Assembly (NCBI GenBank): GCA_016711205.1
Contig: JADJTM010000002.1
Span: forward strand, 186,001-250,000
DNA from: Micropruina sp.
Lineage (GTDB): Bacteria > Actinomycetota > Actinomycetes > Propionibacteriales > Propionibacteriaceae
Reading direction: 5' to 3'
Length of the DNA: 64,000 bases
This document shows positions 8,407 to 17,463 of the stretch, one piece after another. The notes under the pieces were generated by a model. It saw only the letters and a list, made by a program, of their open reading frames with translations, ran no database searches and had not been told where the DNA came from. The position numbers were made by a program, and so were the translations under genes. Position 1 is the first letter of the stretch. Every line of letters begins with the position of its first letter.

Positions 8407-9521
8407 GCCATCACCTCGGCCAGCCACTCGGCGAACCGGTCGGGGGTCATCGCGGCCACCGGCATGCCGGCGGCGACCAGGCGCGAGGCCGTCGCCACGT
8501 CGTACCAGGGGTCGCCCTCGTCCGACATGGCGGCCAGCCCGAGCAGGGTCGCCCCGCTGCTCGCCAGCCGCCGGACGCTGCTCACCAGCGCAGAGACCGA
8601 GCCGCCCTCTTCGAAGTCGCTGATCAGCGCGACCACCGTGCGGGTCGGCTGGCTGACCAGGGTTTCGGCGTGCTGCATCGCTTGGGCGATGTTGGTGCCG
8701 CCGCCGAGTTGCGCGGTGAGCAGCACCTCGACCGGGTCGTGGGCCAGGTACGACAGGTCGACCAGGCTGGTGTCGAACAGGATCAGCCGCACGCTGATGC
8801 CCGGCAGCCCGGCCAGGATCGAGGCCGACACCGCCGCGTGCAGCAGCGAGGCCGCCATCGAGCCGGACTGGTCGACCAGCACGATCACGTCCCAGTGCAG
8901 GTTGCTGCGGCGCTTGCGGGCGGCGAAGCGCACCTGCTCGACCAGCATGCGTCCGGTGGCCGGGTCGACGTTGCCCAGGTTCGCGGCGATGGTGCGCTTC
9001 CAGTCGAAGTTCGCGGACGAGGCGTGCGGCGTGCGCCTGAACCGGTCCCGGGAACCGGTCAGGGCCGTGGTGAATCGCGGTTTCAGGCGCTCGACGATGT
9101 CGGCGACAACCTTGGCGATCAGGGTGCGCAGGCCCTGCGCCGCCGCCGGGGACAACCTGCCCTTCATTCGCAGCAGCGCGGTGGCCAGCTGCTGGTTCGG
9201 GGCCAGCGACTCGACGGTGGCCGGGTCGGCCAGCAGATCGTCCAAGCCGTAGCGGGTGACGGCGTCGGCCTGGAGTCGCTCCAACGTCGAGGTCGGAAAC
9301 AGCGTGCGTGCCCGCCTGAGCCAGTTCAGCGTCTTGATCGCGGACGGGTCGAGCGAGCCCCCGCCGCCCTTGGCGGTGCGGTGCCCGCGCGCGGTGTACT
9401 CACGGTCGTACAGGTAGCCGAGCGCCTCGTCCAGCTCGCCATCGCCGGCACCGCGCGGCAGGTTGTTCTCGGCGTAGCGCCCCAGCACCAGTCGCCAGCG
9501 CCGGGCCGATTCGGTGCTCAC
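8403..9521 (-). CDS. VWA domain protein (CoxE/MoxR-partner type)
   Basis: 372 residues. The C-terminal half is a von Willebrand A domain with an intact metal-ion-dependent adhesion site: DQSGS (217-221), the Thr in QLGGGTNIAQ (about 276) and SDFEEGG (301-307). The helical N-terminal about 200 residues resemble the region that precedes VWA in CoxE/YehP-like proteins. VWA proteins are the usual partners of MoxR ATPases and deliver or hold client proteins. No signal peptide or membrane segment is seen, so it acts in the cytoplasm. It overlaps both neighbours by 4 bases, supporting co-translation with DUF5682 and SWIM proteins. Confidence 0.85.
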   Translation of the reverse strand: MSTESARRWRLVLGRYAENNLPRGAGDGELDEALGYLYDREYTARGHRTAKGGGGSLDPSAIKTLNWLRRARTLFPTSTLERLQADAVTRYGLDDLLADPATVESLAPNQQLATALLRMKGRLSPAAAQGLRTLIAKVVADIVERLKPRFTTALTGSRDRFRRTPHASSANFDWKRTIAANLGNVDPATGRMLVEQVRFAARKRRSNLHWDVIVLVDQSGSMAASLLHAAVSASILAGLPGISVRLILFDTSLVDLSYLAHDPVEVLLTAQLGGGTNIAQAMQHAETLVSQPTRTVVALISDFEEGGSVSALVSSVRRLASSGATLLGLAAMSDEGDPWYDVATASRLVAAGMPVAAMTPDRFAEWLAEVMA

Positions 9522-11917
9522 GGCGCCACCCAGGCGCTCAAACCGTCTCTGACCAGTGACGATGCCACCTCGCGTTCGATCTGCGTGGCCTGTTCGACCA
9601 GGGCCGGGTCGAGGTCGAGCACCGCGTCCAGCTCGCCGGGCCGGGCCCCGGTCAATTGCGCCAGCAGGGCCGCCAGCCGCGAGGTTTCGGTCGGTTTCAG
9701 CCAGGTGAAGGCGCGGCGCAGGTCGGGCAGCACGCTGAGAAAGGCCTGCGCGTCCATGGCCGACAGCGCCTGGTTCAGCGCCGTGACGAGCTCGGGTGTG
9801 TGCAGCAGCAGGTCGGGTGCCGCCTGCAGCAGGCCGAGCAGAAACGCGGCGATGCGCTCGGGGTCGGCCCCCGGGTTGAGGTGGGCGGCCGTAGCCGCGG
9901 CGAGTTCGCCGGCGTCGAGGTCGCCGTCGCAGAACGCCAGCCCGAGCAGACAGCCGTGCAGCCGGGCCGGTAACGAGACCTGAGCGCGCATCCGGCGCAG
10001 TTCGCGGCGGACGGGCTGGGTCTCGACACGCTCGGTCTCGACCAGCCGCAGCAGAAGTGCGCGCAGGGCGATCAGGTCGTCGCAGGCCCCGGGCAGGTCG
10101 TCGTCGCGCAGGCCGCGCAGCGCCGGCACCAGGCCGGCGACGGCCGCGAGGCCGCTGCCCAGCAGTTGCCGCACCACCTCGGCCTGTCCGCCCAGCGCCA
10201 GCCGGCCCTGCTCACCGAGCAGCCCGGTCAGCGCGTGCAGGCTGGCCACCACCGAACGCAGGTGGGCGTCGTTGTCGTAACACTCGCGCAGGGCGGCCAG
10301 GGCCGGCCCGAGGGCGTCCGGCTCGCCGATCACGACCAGTTCGGCGATCAGCGCCGCGACCGCCCCCGATGACACCTCGGCTCCGCTCAGCCGACGGGTG
10401 ACCGCGGCGCGGACCAGTTCGGCCAGCGTTGCGCCGCGCGCCGACGCGGCGATCAGGTTCGCCTCGACCAGCGGCGTCCAGGCGTACTCCCACTCCTCGA
10501 ACAGCAGCCCCGCACCCGTACCCTGCACCAGGTCGGCGCCACCGATCTGACGGGCGAACCCGCTGCCGACGAACCGCATCCGGGCCAGGAACTCGCGACG
10601 CTTCACGTGGGCCGGCTTGCGTTGGGTGTCGAGGCTGACCTGCCGCACGCCGGCATCGGTGATCACCAGCCGCAGCCTGGACGCCTCGCGCCTGGCTTCG
10701 GCGACCAGCGGCGGGGCGGCGACGCCGTCCGGGACGTCGCCGAGGGCGGAGCCGCCGAAGGTCGCTCGCAGGGCCTCGCCGATCGCCCCCGACAGGCCGT
10801 AGTCGTCCTTGACGAAGCAGCTCAGCAGTGCGTCGGTCAGGTCGGTGCGGCCGGGCCAGGAGCGTCCGCGCAACTGCGCCAGCCGGACCGCCTGCCCCGC
10901 CGCGTCCAGCGCGGACGCCGACCCCACCGGTTCGCCGCCGGCACGCAGGTGGGCCGCGACGTCCAGCACCACCCCGATAGCGAACTCGCGTGGATCGACG
11001 CCGGCCATCCGCGCCTGCCAGGCCCGCTGCCAGAAACCCGGTGACGGCATGCCGGCGCCGTAGCCGCGCAGTCCGTCCAGCCGCTCGAAGTCGTAGCGGA
11101 TCAGCCACGCCTCGCGGACCCGGTCGAGGTCACCCGGACGATGCGCCCGCACCCATGCGGCCTGCGGGGTGTTGTCGAGCACGTCGAGCAGCGCGGGGGT
11201 GTGAAAGGCGCCGGTGACGACCACCACACCCCCCGTTTCGCCTCGGTAGCGATCCAGCATCGCCGCCATCACCGCTTCGCGGGCGTGCGTGCCGTCGCCG
11301 TCCAGCAGCGCGCGATCGGCGTCCAGCCGGGCCAGCGCGCCCCAGGCCAGGGTGTCGGCGAAGAACGTGCGCCAATCGACCAGGCTCTGCGGTGACCGCA
11401 CCTCGAACAGGTGCTCCCAGACCTCGTCATGATCGCGACAGCCCAGCCGGGCCGCCACCGCACCGATCAGCTCGCTGCGGGCCAGATGGTGTTCGGCCTG
11501 CAGGGTGCGCACCTCGTCGGCGTCCGGGTCGTCCTGATCGGTGTAGCCGGCGTCGATGAACTCGACGCTCGCCCCGTTGGCCATGCCCCAGCGCAGCGCC
11601 ACCCACTCGGGCGAGAAGTCGGCCAGCGGGTAGAAGCCGCTGCGGCGCTGCCCCACCGACAGGATCGCGATCGGCGGCTTGGTGCGCTCGGCGGCCAGGG
11701 CGGGTAGCAGCACACCGTACTCGCGCGGGCCCTCGATCAGCACCACGGCCGGACGCACCTCGCGCAGCAGCGCGCCCAGCGCCGCCGCGCACGCGGGCGA
11801 GTGGTGCCGGATGCCGACCAGGTGAACACCCGCGTCACGCCAGCGCGCGTGGGCGGCCAGCCGGGTCTCGACAAGCTCGACCAGCGGATCGGGCTCGACC
11901 ACTGGAACGGTCGGCAC
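9518..11917 (-). CDS. DUF5682 family protein with EreA/ChaN/TraB-like motifs
   Basis: 799 residues from GTG 11917, which has GGAG six bases upstream and begins 2 bases after the ATPase stop; GTG 11929 or ATG 11962 are possible longer starts. The N-terminal region has VHLVGIRHHSP (31-41), VVLIEGPREY (58-67) and, near residue 236, GAFHTPALL. This spacing of His-containing strand ends and an acidic residue is reminiscent of the EreA/ChaN/TraB superfamily of putative hydrolases. The C-terminal about 500 residues are helical and unassigned. The gene is conserved with MoxR, VWA and SWIM partners in other genomes. Catalytic activity is inferred only. Confidence 0.7.
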   Translation of the reverse strand: MPTVPVVEPDPLVELVETRLAAHARWRDAGVHLVGIRHHSPACAAALGALLREVRPAVVLIEGPREYGVLLPALAAERTKPPIAILSVGQRRSGFYPLADFSPEWVALRWGMANGASVEFIDAGYTDQDDPDADEVRTLQAEHHLARSELIGAVAARLGCRDHDEVWEHLFEVRSPQSLVDWRTFFADTLAWGALARLDADRALLDGDGTHAREAVMAAMLDRYRGETGGVVVVTGAFHTPALLDVLDNTPQAAWVRAHRPGDLDRVREAWLIRYDFERLDGLRGYGAGMPSPGFWQRAWQARMAGVDPREFAIGVVLDVAAHLRAGGEPVGSASALDAAGQAVRLAQLRGRSWPGRTDLTDALLSCFVKDDYGLSGAIGEALRATFGGSALGDVPDGVAAPPLVAEARREASRLRLVITDAGVRQVSLDTQRKPAHVKRREFLARMRFVGSGFARQIGGADLVQGTGAGLLFEEWEYAWTPLVEANLIAASARGATLAELVRAAVTRRLSGAEVSSGAVAALIAELVVIGEPDALGPALAALRECYDNDAHLRSVVASLHALTGLLGEQGRLALGGQAEVVRQLLGSGLAAVAGLVPALRGLRDDDLPGACDDLIALRALLLRLVETERVETQPVRRELRRMRAQVSLPARLHGCLLGLAFCDGDLDAGELAAATAAHLNPGADPERIAAFLLGLLQAAPDLLLHTPELVTALNQALSAMDAQAFLSVLPDLRRAFTWLKPTETSRLAALLAQLTGARPGELDAVLDLDPALVEQATQIEREVASSLVRDGLSAWVAP

Positions 11918-11919
11918 GG

Positions 11920-13056
11920 TCAGCTCCACAGCCCTTCGGCGGCGTCGAAGAACTCGCGCCACTGCCGATCGCCGCGGGCCCGCTGCCGCACCACGTTGTC
12001 GACGTAGTGCCGCACCAGCCGGGTGTCCTCTTCTTCACCCTTCTGGGCCACGCCGACGATCTGACGGGCGATGTCGCCGGCCCGGACGGTTCCGTCGCCC
12101 AGATACCGGGCCGCCATGGACGCCGCAATCGCCACGTTGACCGCCTCGGCGGTCGACATCACCGCGTCCGGACGCTTCACCGGGGTGCCGGCGTCGGTGC
12201 GTCCGGTGCGCAGATCGGCGAACGCGGTGACCAGTACGTCGAGCACCGGGGGCGCCAGCACCGGACGCTGCGGGCCCAGCTCGGCCTCGAGCGCCCGTGC
12301 GATCAACTCGGCCTCGAAGGCCCGGTCCCTGATCGGTCGGACGGTTTCGAAGTTGAACCGCCGCTTGAGCGCCGCCGACATCTCGTGGACGCCCCGGTCA
12401 CGCAGGTTCGCGGTGGCGATCACGTTGAACCCCGGACGGGCGGCGAGCCGCGCCTCGTCGCCGAACTCCGGAATCATGATCTGCTTCTCGGAGAGAATCG
12501 ACACCAGGGTGTCCTGAATCTCGGCCGGACAACGGGTGATCTCTTCGAATCGGCCGATCGCGCCGCGCGCCATCGCCTGGTACACGGGCGACGGCACCAG
12601 CGCCCGCTGGGTGGGGCCCTCGGCGATCAGCAGGGCGTAGTTCCATGAGTACCGGACGTGGTCTTCGGTGGTGCCGGCCGAGCCCTGAATGGTCAGGTTC
12701 GAGGTGCCCGAGATGGCCGCGGCCAACAACTCCGACAGCATCGACTTGGCGGTGCCCGGCTCGCCGACCAGCATCAGCCCCTGCCGGCCCAGCAGCGACA
12801 CGATGGCTCGGTCGACCAGCGGGTCGTCGCCGTAGAACTTGCGGGTCACGCCCAGCCGGGCATCGCCCAACACGAACGCCCGGACGGCGTGCGCGCTCAG
12901 TTGCCAGCCCGGCGGGATCGGCGCGCCCGATTCGGCGTCGGCCCGCTTCAGCGCGGCGAGTTCGCCGGCGAAACGCACCTCGGCGGGTGGCCGCAACTCA
13001 CTGATCGCTGCGGGATCGCCGACGGCTTCGTGCGCGCCGGAGGTCGTCTCGGTCAT
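11920..13056 (-). CDS. MoxR-like AAA+ ATPase
   Basis: 378 residues. Walker A is GEPGTAKS (98-105), sensor 1 lies in NVIATANLRDRG (211-222), and an arginine finger candidate lies in ALKRRFNFE. The Walker B region reads GRFEEITRCP (168-177), where the usual first Asp of the LDE motif is replaced so that the acidic pair is EE. MoxR ATPases form hexameric rings that remodel proteins or insert cofactors together with VWA partners. The start overlaps the DUF4132 stop (ATGA), so both are co-translated. The true job in this cluster is unknown. Confidence 0.85.
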   Translation of the reverse strand: MTETTSGAHEAVGDPAAISELRPPAEVRFAGELAALKRADAESGAPIPPGWQLSAHAVRAFVLGDARLGVTRKFYGDDPLVDRAIVSLLGRQGLMLVGEPGTAKSMLSELLAAAISGTSNLTIQGSAGTTEDHVRYSWNYALLIAEGPTQRALVPSPVYQAMARGAIGRFEEITRCPAEIQDTLVSILSEKQIMIPEFGDEARLAARPGFNVIATANLRDRGVHEMSAALKRRFNFETVRPIRDRAFEAELIARALEAELGPQRPVLAPPVLDVLVTAFADLRTGRTDAGTPVKRPDAVMSTAEAVNVAIAASMAARYLGDGTVRAGDIARQIVGVAQKGEEEDTRLVRHYVDNVVRQRARGDRQWREFFDAAEGLWS

Positions 13057-16000
13057 GTGCCTGCCTTCTGCTGCCAGTTCAGGTCGAACGGACCGAGCGC
13101 CGCCAGTGCGGCGTAGTCGGCGTACGACTCCGCCAGCAGTACATCAGGCACCTCCGACAGCGGCACCACCCGGCGGCGCCGGGCACGGAACGACAGCCCG
13201 ATCGTGGCGCAGGGGATGTTCTCTTCGGGCAGGTAGCTGCCGGTGAACTCCAGCACCGCGGTGAGCCCGGCCGAGCTGAACGCCTTGCTGTACTCGTTGA
13301 ACCAGGCCCCGTCCTCGGCGGCGCCGCGCTGGTAGCCGCGCTTGGTCGCCACACCACGGACGCTGAACGTGTCCGTCAGGTGCCCCTTGAGGTCGGTGAC
13401 CGCGGTTGCCTCGCGGTCGAGGGCCGGCAACCCGTTGCCGAACTGGTCGAACAAGGGTGTCACCTCGTAGTCGGCCAGGTGGGCCAGCCAGATGTCTGAC
13501 GCCGCCCCGCCCACGCTCACCCGGTGGGCCAGGCCGACGCGGGCATCGTCCGGCAGTTCGACGGTCTCGTCGTCCGCGTCGATCAGACTGCCGTCTTCGG
13601 TCGGGCGGAACAGGCGTTGCCCCGGACCCGGATCGATCACCCAGACCAACCGGCTGACCAGTTGACCGACCAGGGGGTGCGTGAGCAGGAACTCGCTCCA
13701 GTCGGCGGCCGGCCAGCTGCGTGCGGCACACATCGCCTCATACAGCCGCGCGGACTGCTGGTTGAGCACAGCCTTGAGCTCCTTGCGCGAGGTGGTGAGC
13801 TGCTTCTTGGCCGCCTTGACCAACTCGTCGTCATCGGCGGCGCGGGGGGCCGGCAGCGCCTTGATCGGCTTGCCGTCCGTCGTGCTGAGTTCGATGGTGC
13901 CCCCAGGTGTGGCGCGGCCGAGAAACTGCCGCGAGCCGAAGTCGAGCCGCAGCAACGCGTCGGGGTCGAAGCCCGCCGTCGGAATGGTGCGGTCCGCCAG
14001 CTCGTCGGCGCTCCAGCCGCGCCGCTCAGCCAGCTTCTCGACCAGGGCAGCGGCGGTGGCCTGCACGCTGGCCTGCTTGAACCGGCGCGAGATCGACAAC
14101 AGCAACTGGACGGCGGCCGGCTGCCCGTTGGCGAACAGCGCGTACATCAGCGCATCGACCTGCGCCCGGCGGCCGCCGTGGTTGCGGATGTAGCCCTGGA
14201 CGCCGTCCGCCAGCTCGATGCCCGGCACACGGGTGGTGAGTGCCAGCAGTCCGCGGTGCGCGGCGGCCGAGCCCAGGTAGGTGCCCTGGTGCTCGGCGAA
14301 GGCCTGCTGCACGTGGCGTTCGCGTGGCAATGCTGCCTGTTCGCGCGCCCAGGCCAGGTACTCGCCATTGGCGCCGGGGTTGACCTGGAGGCGTGTGACG
14401 AGACCTTGGGCGTACTGATGCCGCTGCGCACCGGTGGCTGCCGCCGCGACCCGGCTCTGCTCCTCGGACGGATGCCGCACGTCCTGCGCCAGCCACGAAT
14501 CGAAGACGAACCGGCCGAGCGCTTCGGCGGAGGCGGGCGCCAACTGCTCCAGGTAGAGGTCGAGCAGCCCGGAGCCGTCCGGATCCTTGAGTTTGTTGGC
14601 GAGCACCGCCCACCAGCGCGGGATCAGCGGATCGACCGGGGTGCCGTCACGCCACTGCAGCGCCGGCAGTTGGTCGAAGCCGAACCAGTCCAGCGTGTCC
14701 GGAACCTTGGCCCGTAGTCCTGCCTTCGCCTCGGCCAGCAGCCGTTCGGGCGCGAGGTCGGCGGAGATGTCGTCGCCCAGGCTCTGCAGGGCACGAAGCA
14801 TCGCCGCCCGGGGCACCTCGCGCTTCTCCTTGCCCAGTGCGGCCCGCAGGGCGGGCAGCGCATCGGCGCTGCTCTGGTCGGCGAGCCAGTCGGCGGACGC
14901 CGCCCGCAGTTCGGCCTTTCCGTCGCTCAGGCCCTGCTCGGCCAACGCGCTCGCGGCGCCATGCCGGGTGAGCAACGCCTGCGCCTCCGGCCGGTTGCGC
15001 CGCGAGGTGCCTAGCGCGACGGCGGCGAGCGCGGGCAGCAACGCCGGTGGAATGGACGGGAAGCCGTCCAGTACGGCCAGCGCGTCGCCGATGTCGGTGG
15101 CGTCGCCGGTCAGCCAGGCCTGCAGCACGTCCAGCCGGTCCGCGAACCAGGGCCAGGTCACCTCGGGTTCGAGCGTGGGGTGGTAGCTGGACGCGCGGGC
15201 CAGCCGCGGTACATCGTCCAACGCTTCGGTGGTGTTGATCGAGCGACGAATCGCGTCCTCCACCTGACGCAGGTCGGTGATCTGCTCGGAGCGGATCGGC
15301 ACCAGCCAGATCACTGAGCGGCGCTGCTTCGGCGCCTGCAGTCGCAGCAGGTGCACGAGGTTGAAGGACGGCACGGCGTCAGCGATCTGCACCGAGTTCA
15401 GCGCTTCGCCGACCACGGGACGGGGGCCGAGGCCGGCAGCACCGGCCACCAGGCGTCGCAGGTCGGCGTCGGTGACCGCCCGCAACTCCTTCACCCGGCG
15501 CCGCTGCCAGTCGTGGGTCGGGTTGCCGTGGCGGGCCAGTTGGGCATCGACGAAGCGCCGCAGCTCTGCCACGGCGCGCTGCTGGTCGAGCTCGTCCGGC
15601 AGCGGGACGAAGGGTGGAACGATCAGCACCCGCACGGCGTGTGCGGTCGCCAGTGCGTCCCGGCGCGCGTTCGCCTTCTCGACCGCGGCGCCGAGCTTCG
15701 CCCCCGCCGCGACGGCCTCGTTCAGCAGTGCAGCACCCTGGGGGGTGCGCGACAGGTACTCGATCAGTTCGCCCGCCTGACCCGCCGGAACCGTCAACAG
15801 CACCGGACGCAGCACGAACGCCTGCAGGTCGGCCGGCAGCATCGGCAATGCCGTGACCGCGGCGCTGCGGACGCCCTTGGCCTTGTCAGCCGCCAACCGC
15901 GCCAGCATCGGAGCGAGCACGCGAGCGCAGGCGGGGTTGGCCACCGCTCGCTCCGCGACGCCGGTGCGCCCGCGCGCGCTGAGCCGGTCGACCGCATCGG

Positions 16001-16670
16001 GTGGGATCAGGTGGCCGAAGCCGAGCAGGTAGTTGTCGATTGCTGGCAGCGCGTGCGGCTGCACCCGTGCGGAGCTCATGCCGTTCACCTGCTCGCTGAA
16101 CGCGAGGAAGATCAGGGACGGAATCTGCCGCTCGTCCGCGCCGTCATGGCGCAGCAGGTCGGCGAACCTCTCCGGCGGCCAGTTCAGTTGCCTGGACGCC
16201 TTGTCGGGCAGCGTTCCGCACAGGTCGTTGATCAGCGCGATGAGCCACCACGGCACCCCCTCGACGCGGCGATTGGGCCCGGCGCCCAGGGCGGCGAGCA
16301 GGTGGCCCAGGCGCAGCGCCTGCGGCTGGGTGAACAGCGGGCTCTGGTAGAGCTGCCACCGGGCGTTCGGTATCGACACCCGCGGATTTGCACAGCCGGC
16401 CTGCTGCAGTCGGGTGGTCAAGGCCGGGTCGGGCCAGGGCGTCCACGACTGCAGCGTTGCCGGCTGCAGCAGCGCCCGATCCAGTTCGGGCGCGTGGGCC
16501 GCGTCGACCTCGAGCAGCACCTCGGGGAAGCTGGCGTCATGAACGAAGGCGACCATGCGCTCGTACAGCGTCCCCGACACGGCCTTGGCCGGCAGCAACG
16601 CCTGCCTGAGCGGCTGGCTGGGCCCGGCCGGCGCACCGGTCAACGCTGACTTCAACCGCTCGAACACCAT
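13053..16670 (-). CDS. DUF4132 domain giant protein
   Basis: 1205 residues. The C-terminal region, with KRGYQRGAAEDGAWFNEY and a following ILEFTGSYLP-like strand, matches the DUF4132 pattern (about residues 960-1200). The middle (about 400-900) is Ala/Leu-rich, with repeated helical pairs of HEAT/ARM character, for example around LPALRAALGKEKREVPRAAML. The start was set at ATG 16670 by the ribosome site AAGGGAA. It is the first gene of the five-gene leftward operon. In E. coli a DUF4132 protein (MolR) was once linked to molybdate, which is weak evidence here. A scaffold or client-recognition role for the MoxR/VWA machine is my inference. Confidence 0.75.
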   Translation of the reverse strand: MVFERLKSALTGAPAGPSQPLRQALLPAKAVSGTLYERMVAFVHDASFPEVLLEVDAAHAPELDRALLQPATLQSWTPWPDPALTTRLQQAGCANPRVSIPNARWQLYQSPLFTQPQALRLGHLLAALGAGPNRRVEGVPWWLIALINDLCGTLPDKASRQLNWPPERFADLLRHDGADERQIPSLIFLAFSEQVNGMSSARVQPHALPAIDNYLLGFGHLIPPDAVDRLSARGRTGVAERAVANPACARVLAPMLARLAADKAKGVRSAAVTALPMLPADLQAFVLRPVLLTVPAGQAGELIEYLSRTPQGAALLNEAVAAGAKLGAAVEKANARRDALATAHAVRVLIVPPFVPLPDELDQQRAVAELRRFVDAQLARHGNPTHDWQRRRVKELRAVTDADLRRLVAGAAGLGPRPVVGEALNSVQIADAVPSFNLVHLLRLQAPKQRRSVIWLVPIRSEQITDLRQVEDAIRRSINTTEALDDVPRLARASSYHPTLEPEVTWPWFADRLDVLQAWLTGDATDIGDALAVLDGFPSIPPALLPALAAVALGTSRRNRPEAQALLTRHGAASALAEQGLSDGKAELRAASADWLADQSSADALPALRAALGKEKREVPRAAMLRALQSLGDDISADLAPERLLAEAKAGLRAKVPDTLDWFGFDQLPALQWRDGTPVDPLIPRWWAVLANKLKDPDGSGLLDLYLEQLAPASAEALGRFVFDSWLAQDVRHPSEEQSRVAAAATGAQRHQYAQGLVTRLQVNPGANGEYLAWAREQAALPRERHVQQAFAEHQGTYLGSAAAHRGLLALTTRVPGIELADGVQGYIRNHGGRRAQVDALMYALFANGQPAAVQLLLSISRRFKQASVQATAAALVEKLAERRGWSADELADRTIPTAGFDPDALLRLDFGSRQFLGRATPGGTIELSTTDGKPIKALPAPRAADDDELVKAAKKQLTTSRKELKAVLNQQSARLYEAMCAARSWPAADWSEFLLTHPLVGQLVSRLVWVIDPGPGQRLFRPTEDGSLIDADDETVELPDDARVGLAHRVSVGGAASDIWLAHLADYEVTPLFDQFGNGLPALDREATAVTDLKGHLTDTFSVRGVATKRGYQRGAAEDGAWFNEYSKAFSSAGLTAVLEFTGSYLPEENIPCATIGLSFRARRRRVVPLSEVPDVLLAESYADYAALAALGPFDLNWQQKAGT

Positions 16671-16746
16671 CGCTTCCCTTCGCACCCGCACCGCGCATGT
16701 TGCCGAAGTTCGTTCGGGCAGCATACCCATGGCAGTGCAGCGAGGG

Positions 16747-16781
16747 TAGCATCAAGGCATCACACTAGTTGATGCTATGAT
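16747..16781 (+). promoter_or_regulatory. vapBC promoter-operator (9-bp perfect inverted repeat)
   Basis: TAGCATCAA (16747-16755) and TTGATGCTA (16769-16777) are perfect inverted arms, 22 bases centre to centre. The right arm overlaps a -10 hexamer TATGAT (16776-16781), which stands exactly six bases before the vapB ATG, implying a leaderless mRNA. VapB-type RHH antitoxins repress their own promoters through such palindromes. The divergent DUF4132 operon starts 77 bases to the left. Confidence 0.75.
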
Positions 16782-16787
16782 GTCTCG

Positions 16788-17042
16788 ATGCGGACGACAG
16801 TGACCCTCGACCCCGATGTTGCTGCGTTGGTCAGGCGGGCGATGCAGCAACGCTCGATCGGCTTCAAGCAGGCCATCAACGAAGGGCTACGCTCCGGCCT
16901 CGGCGGCGGCTCGGTTCGGACGGACCTCAGCTTTCCGGCCTTCGACCTCGGCGTGCCCAACGTCGATCTGACGTCGGCCAATCGGGTCGCCCAGGTGCTC
17001 GAAGACGAAGGGCTGATCCATCGGCTCACCGAGGGCCGCTGA
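16788..17042 (+). CDS. vapB: Ribbon-helix-helix antitoxin (VapB family)
   Basis: 84 residues. The N-terminal MRTTVTLDPDVAALVRRAM is a ribbon-helix-helix DNA-binding segment, as in VapB/MazE-like antitoxins of actinobacteria. The C-terminal part (about 45-84), rich in Asp and hydrophobics, should wrap around and inhibit the toxin. VapC starts 1 base after its stop. The palindromic operator upstream fits autorepression. Size and gene order are typical of VapBC modules. Confidence 0.85.
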   Translation: MRTTVTLDPDVAALVRRAMQQRSIGFKQAINEGLRSGLGGGSVRTDLSFPAFDLGVPNVDLTSANRVAQVLEDEGLIHRLTEGR

Positions 17043-17043
17043 G

Positions 17044-17463
17044 GTGTACATCGTTGACACGAACGTTCTGATCTATGCGGTCAATACGTCCTCACCACAG
17101 CACGCGGCGGCCCGTGCTTGGCTGAGCGCGACGTTGAACTCCGGCGAGACGGTGGGATTTCCCTGGGTGAGCCTGCTGGGTTTCATCCGGCTGACCACCA
17201 ACCCCCGCATCATGCCGCGCCCGCTCGCGGTCGCTGATGCGATCGCCGCCGTACAGGCCTGGACGGCGCCGTCGAACGCCATCGTGGCCGAGCCCGGCCC
17301 GCGGCATCTGGCGATCCTCGACGACCTGCTCACTCGCGCCGGCGCCGGCGGCAACCTGACCACCGACGCCCACCTCGCAGCGATCGCTCTCGAGAACAGC
17401 TGCGCCGTGGCCACCTTCGACCACGGCTTCGCCCGCTACGGCGTCGAGGTCATCGTGCCGTGA
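17044..17463 (+). CDS. vapC: PIN-domain ribonuclease toxin (VapC family)
   Basis: 139 residues with the PIN-domain pattern: VDTNVLIYAV at the N-terminus (first catalytic Asp, D5), further acidic residues in the middle, and TTDAHLAAIALENSCAVATFDHGFARY at the C-terminus. The motif supplies the remaining Asp ligands for Mg2+. VapC toxins cut tRNA or rRNA when not bound by VapB. The start is GTG 17044, immediately behind vapB. All catalytic acidic positions expected of an active toxin appear intact. Confidence 0.88.
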   Translation: MYIVDTNVLIYAVNTSSPQHAAARAWLSATLNSGETVGFPWVSLLGFIRLTTNPRIMPRPLAVADAIAAVQAWTAPSNAIVAEPGPRHLAILDDLLTRAGAGGNLTTDAHLAAIALENSCAVATFDHGFARYGVEVIVP

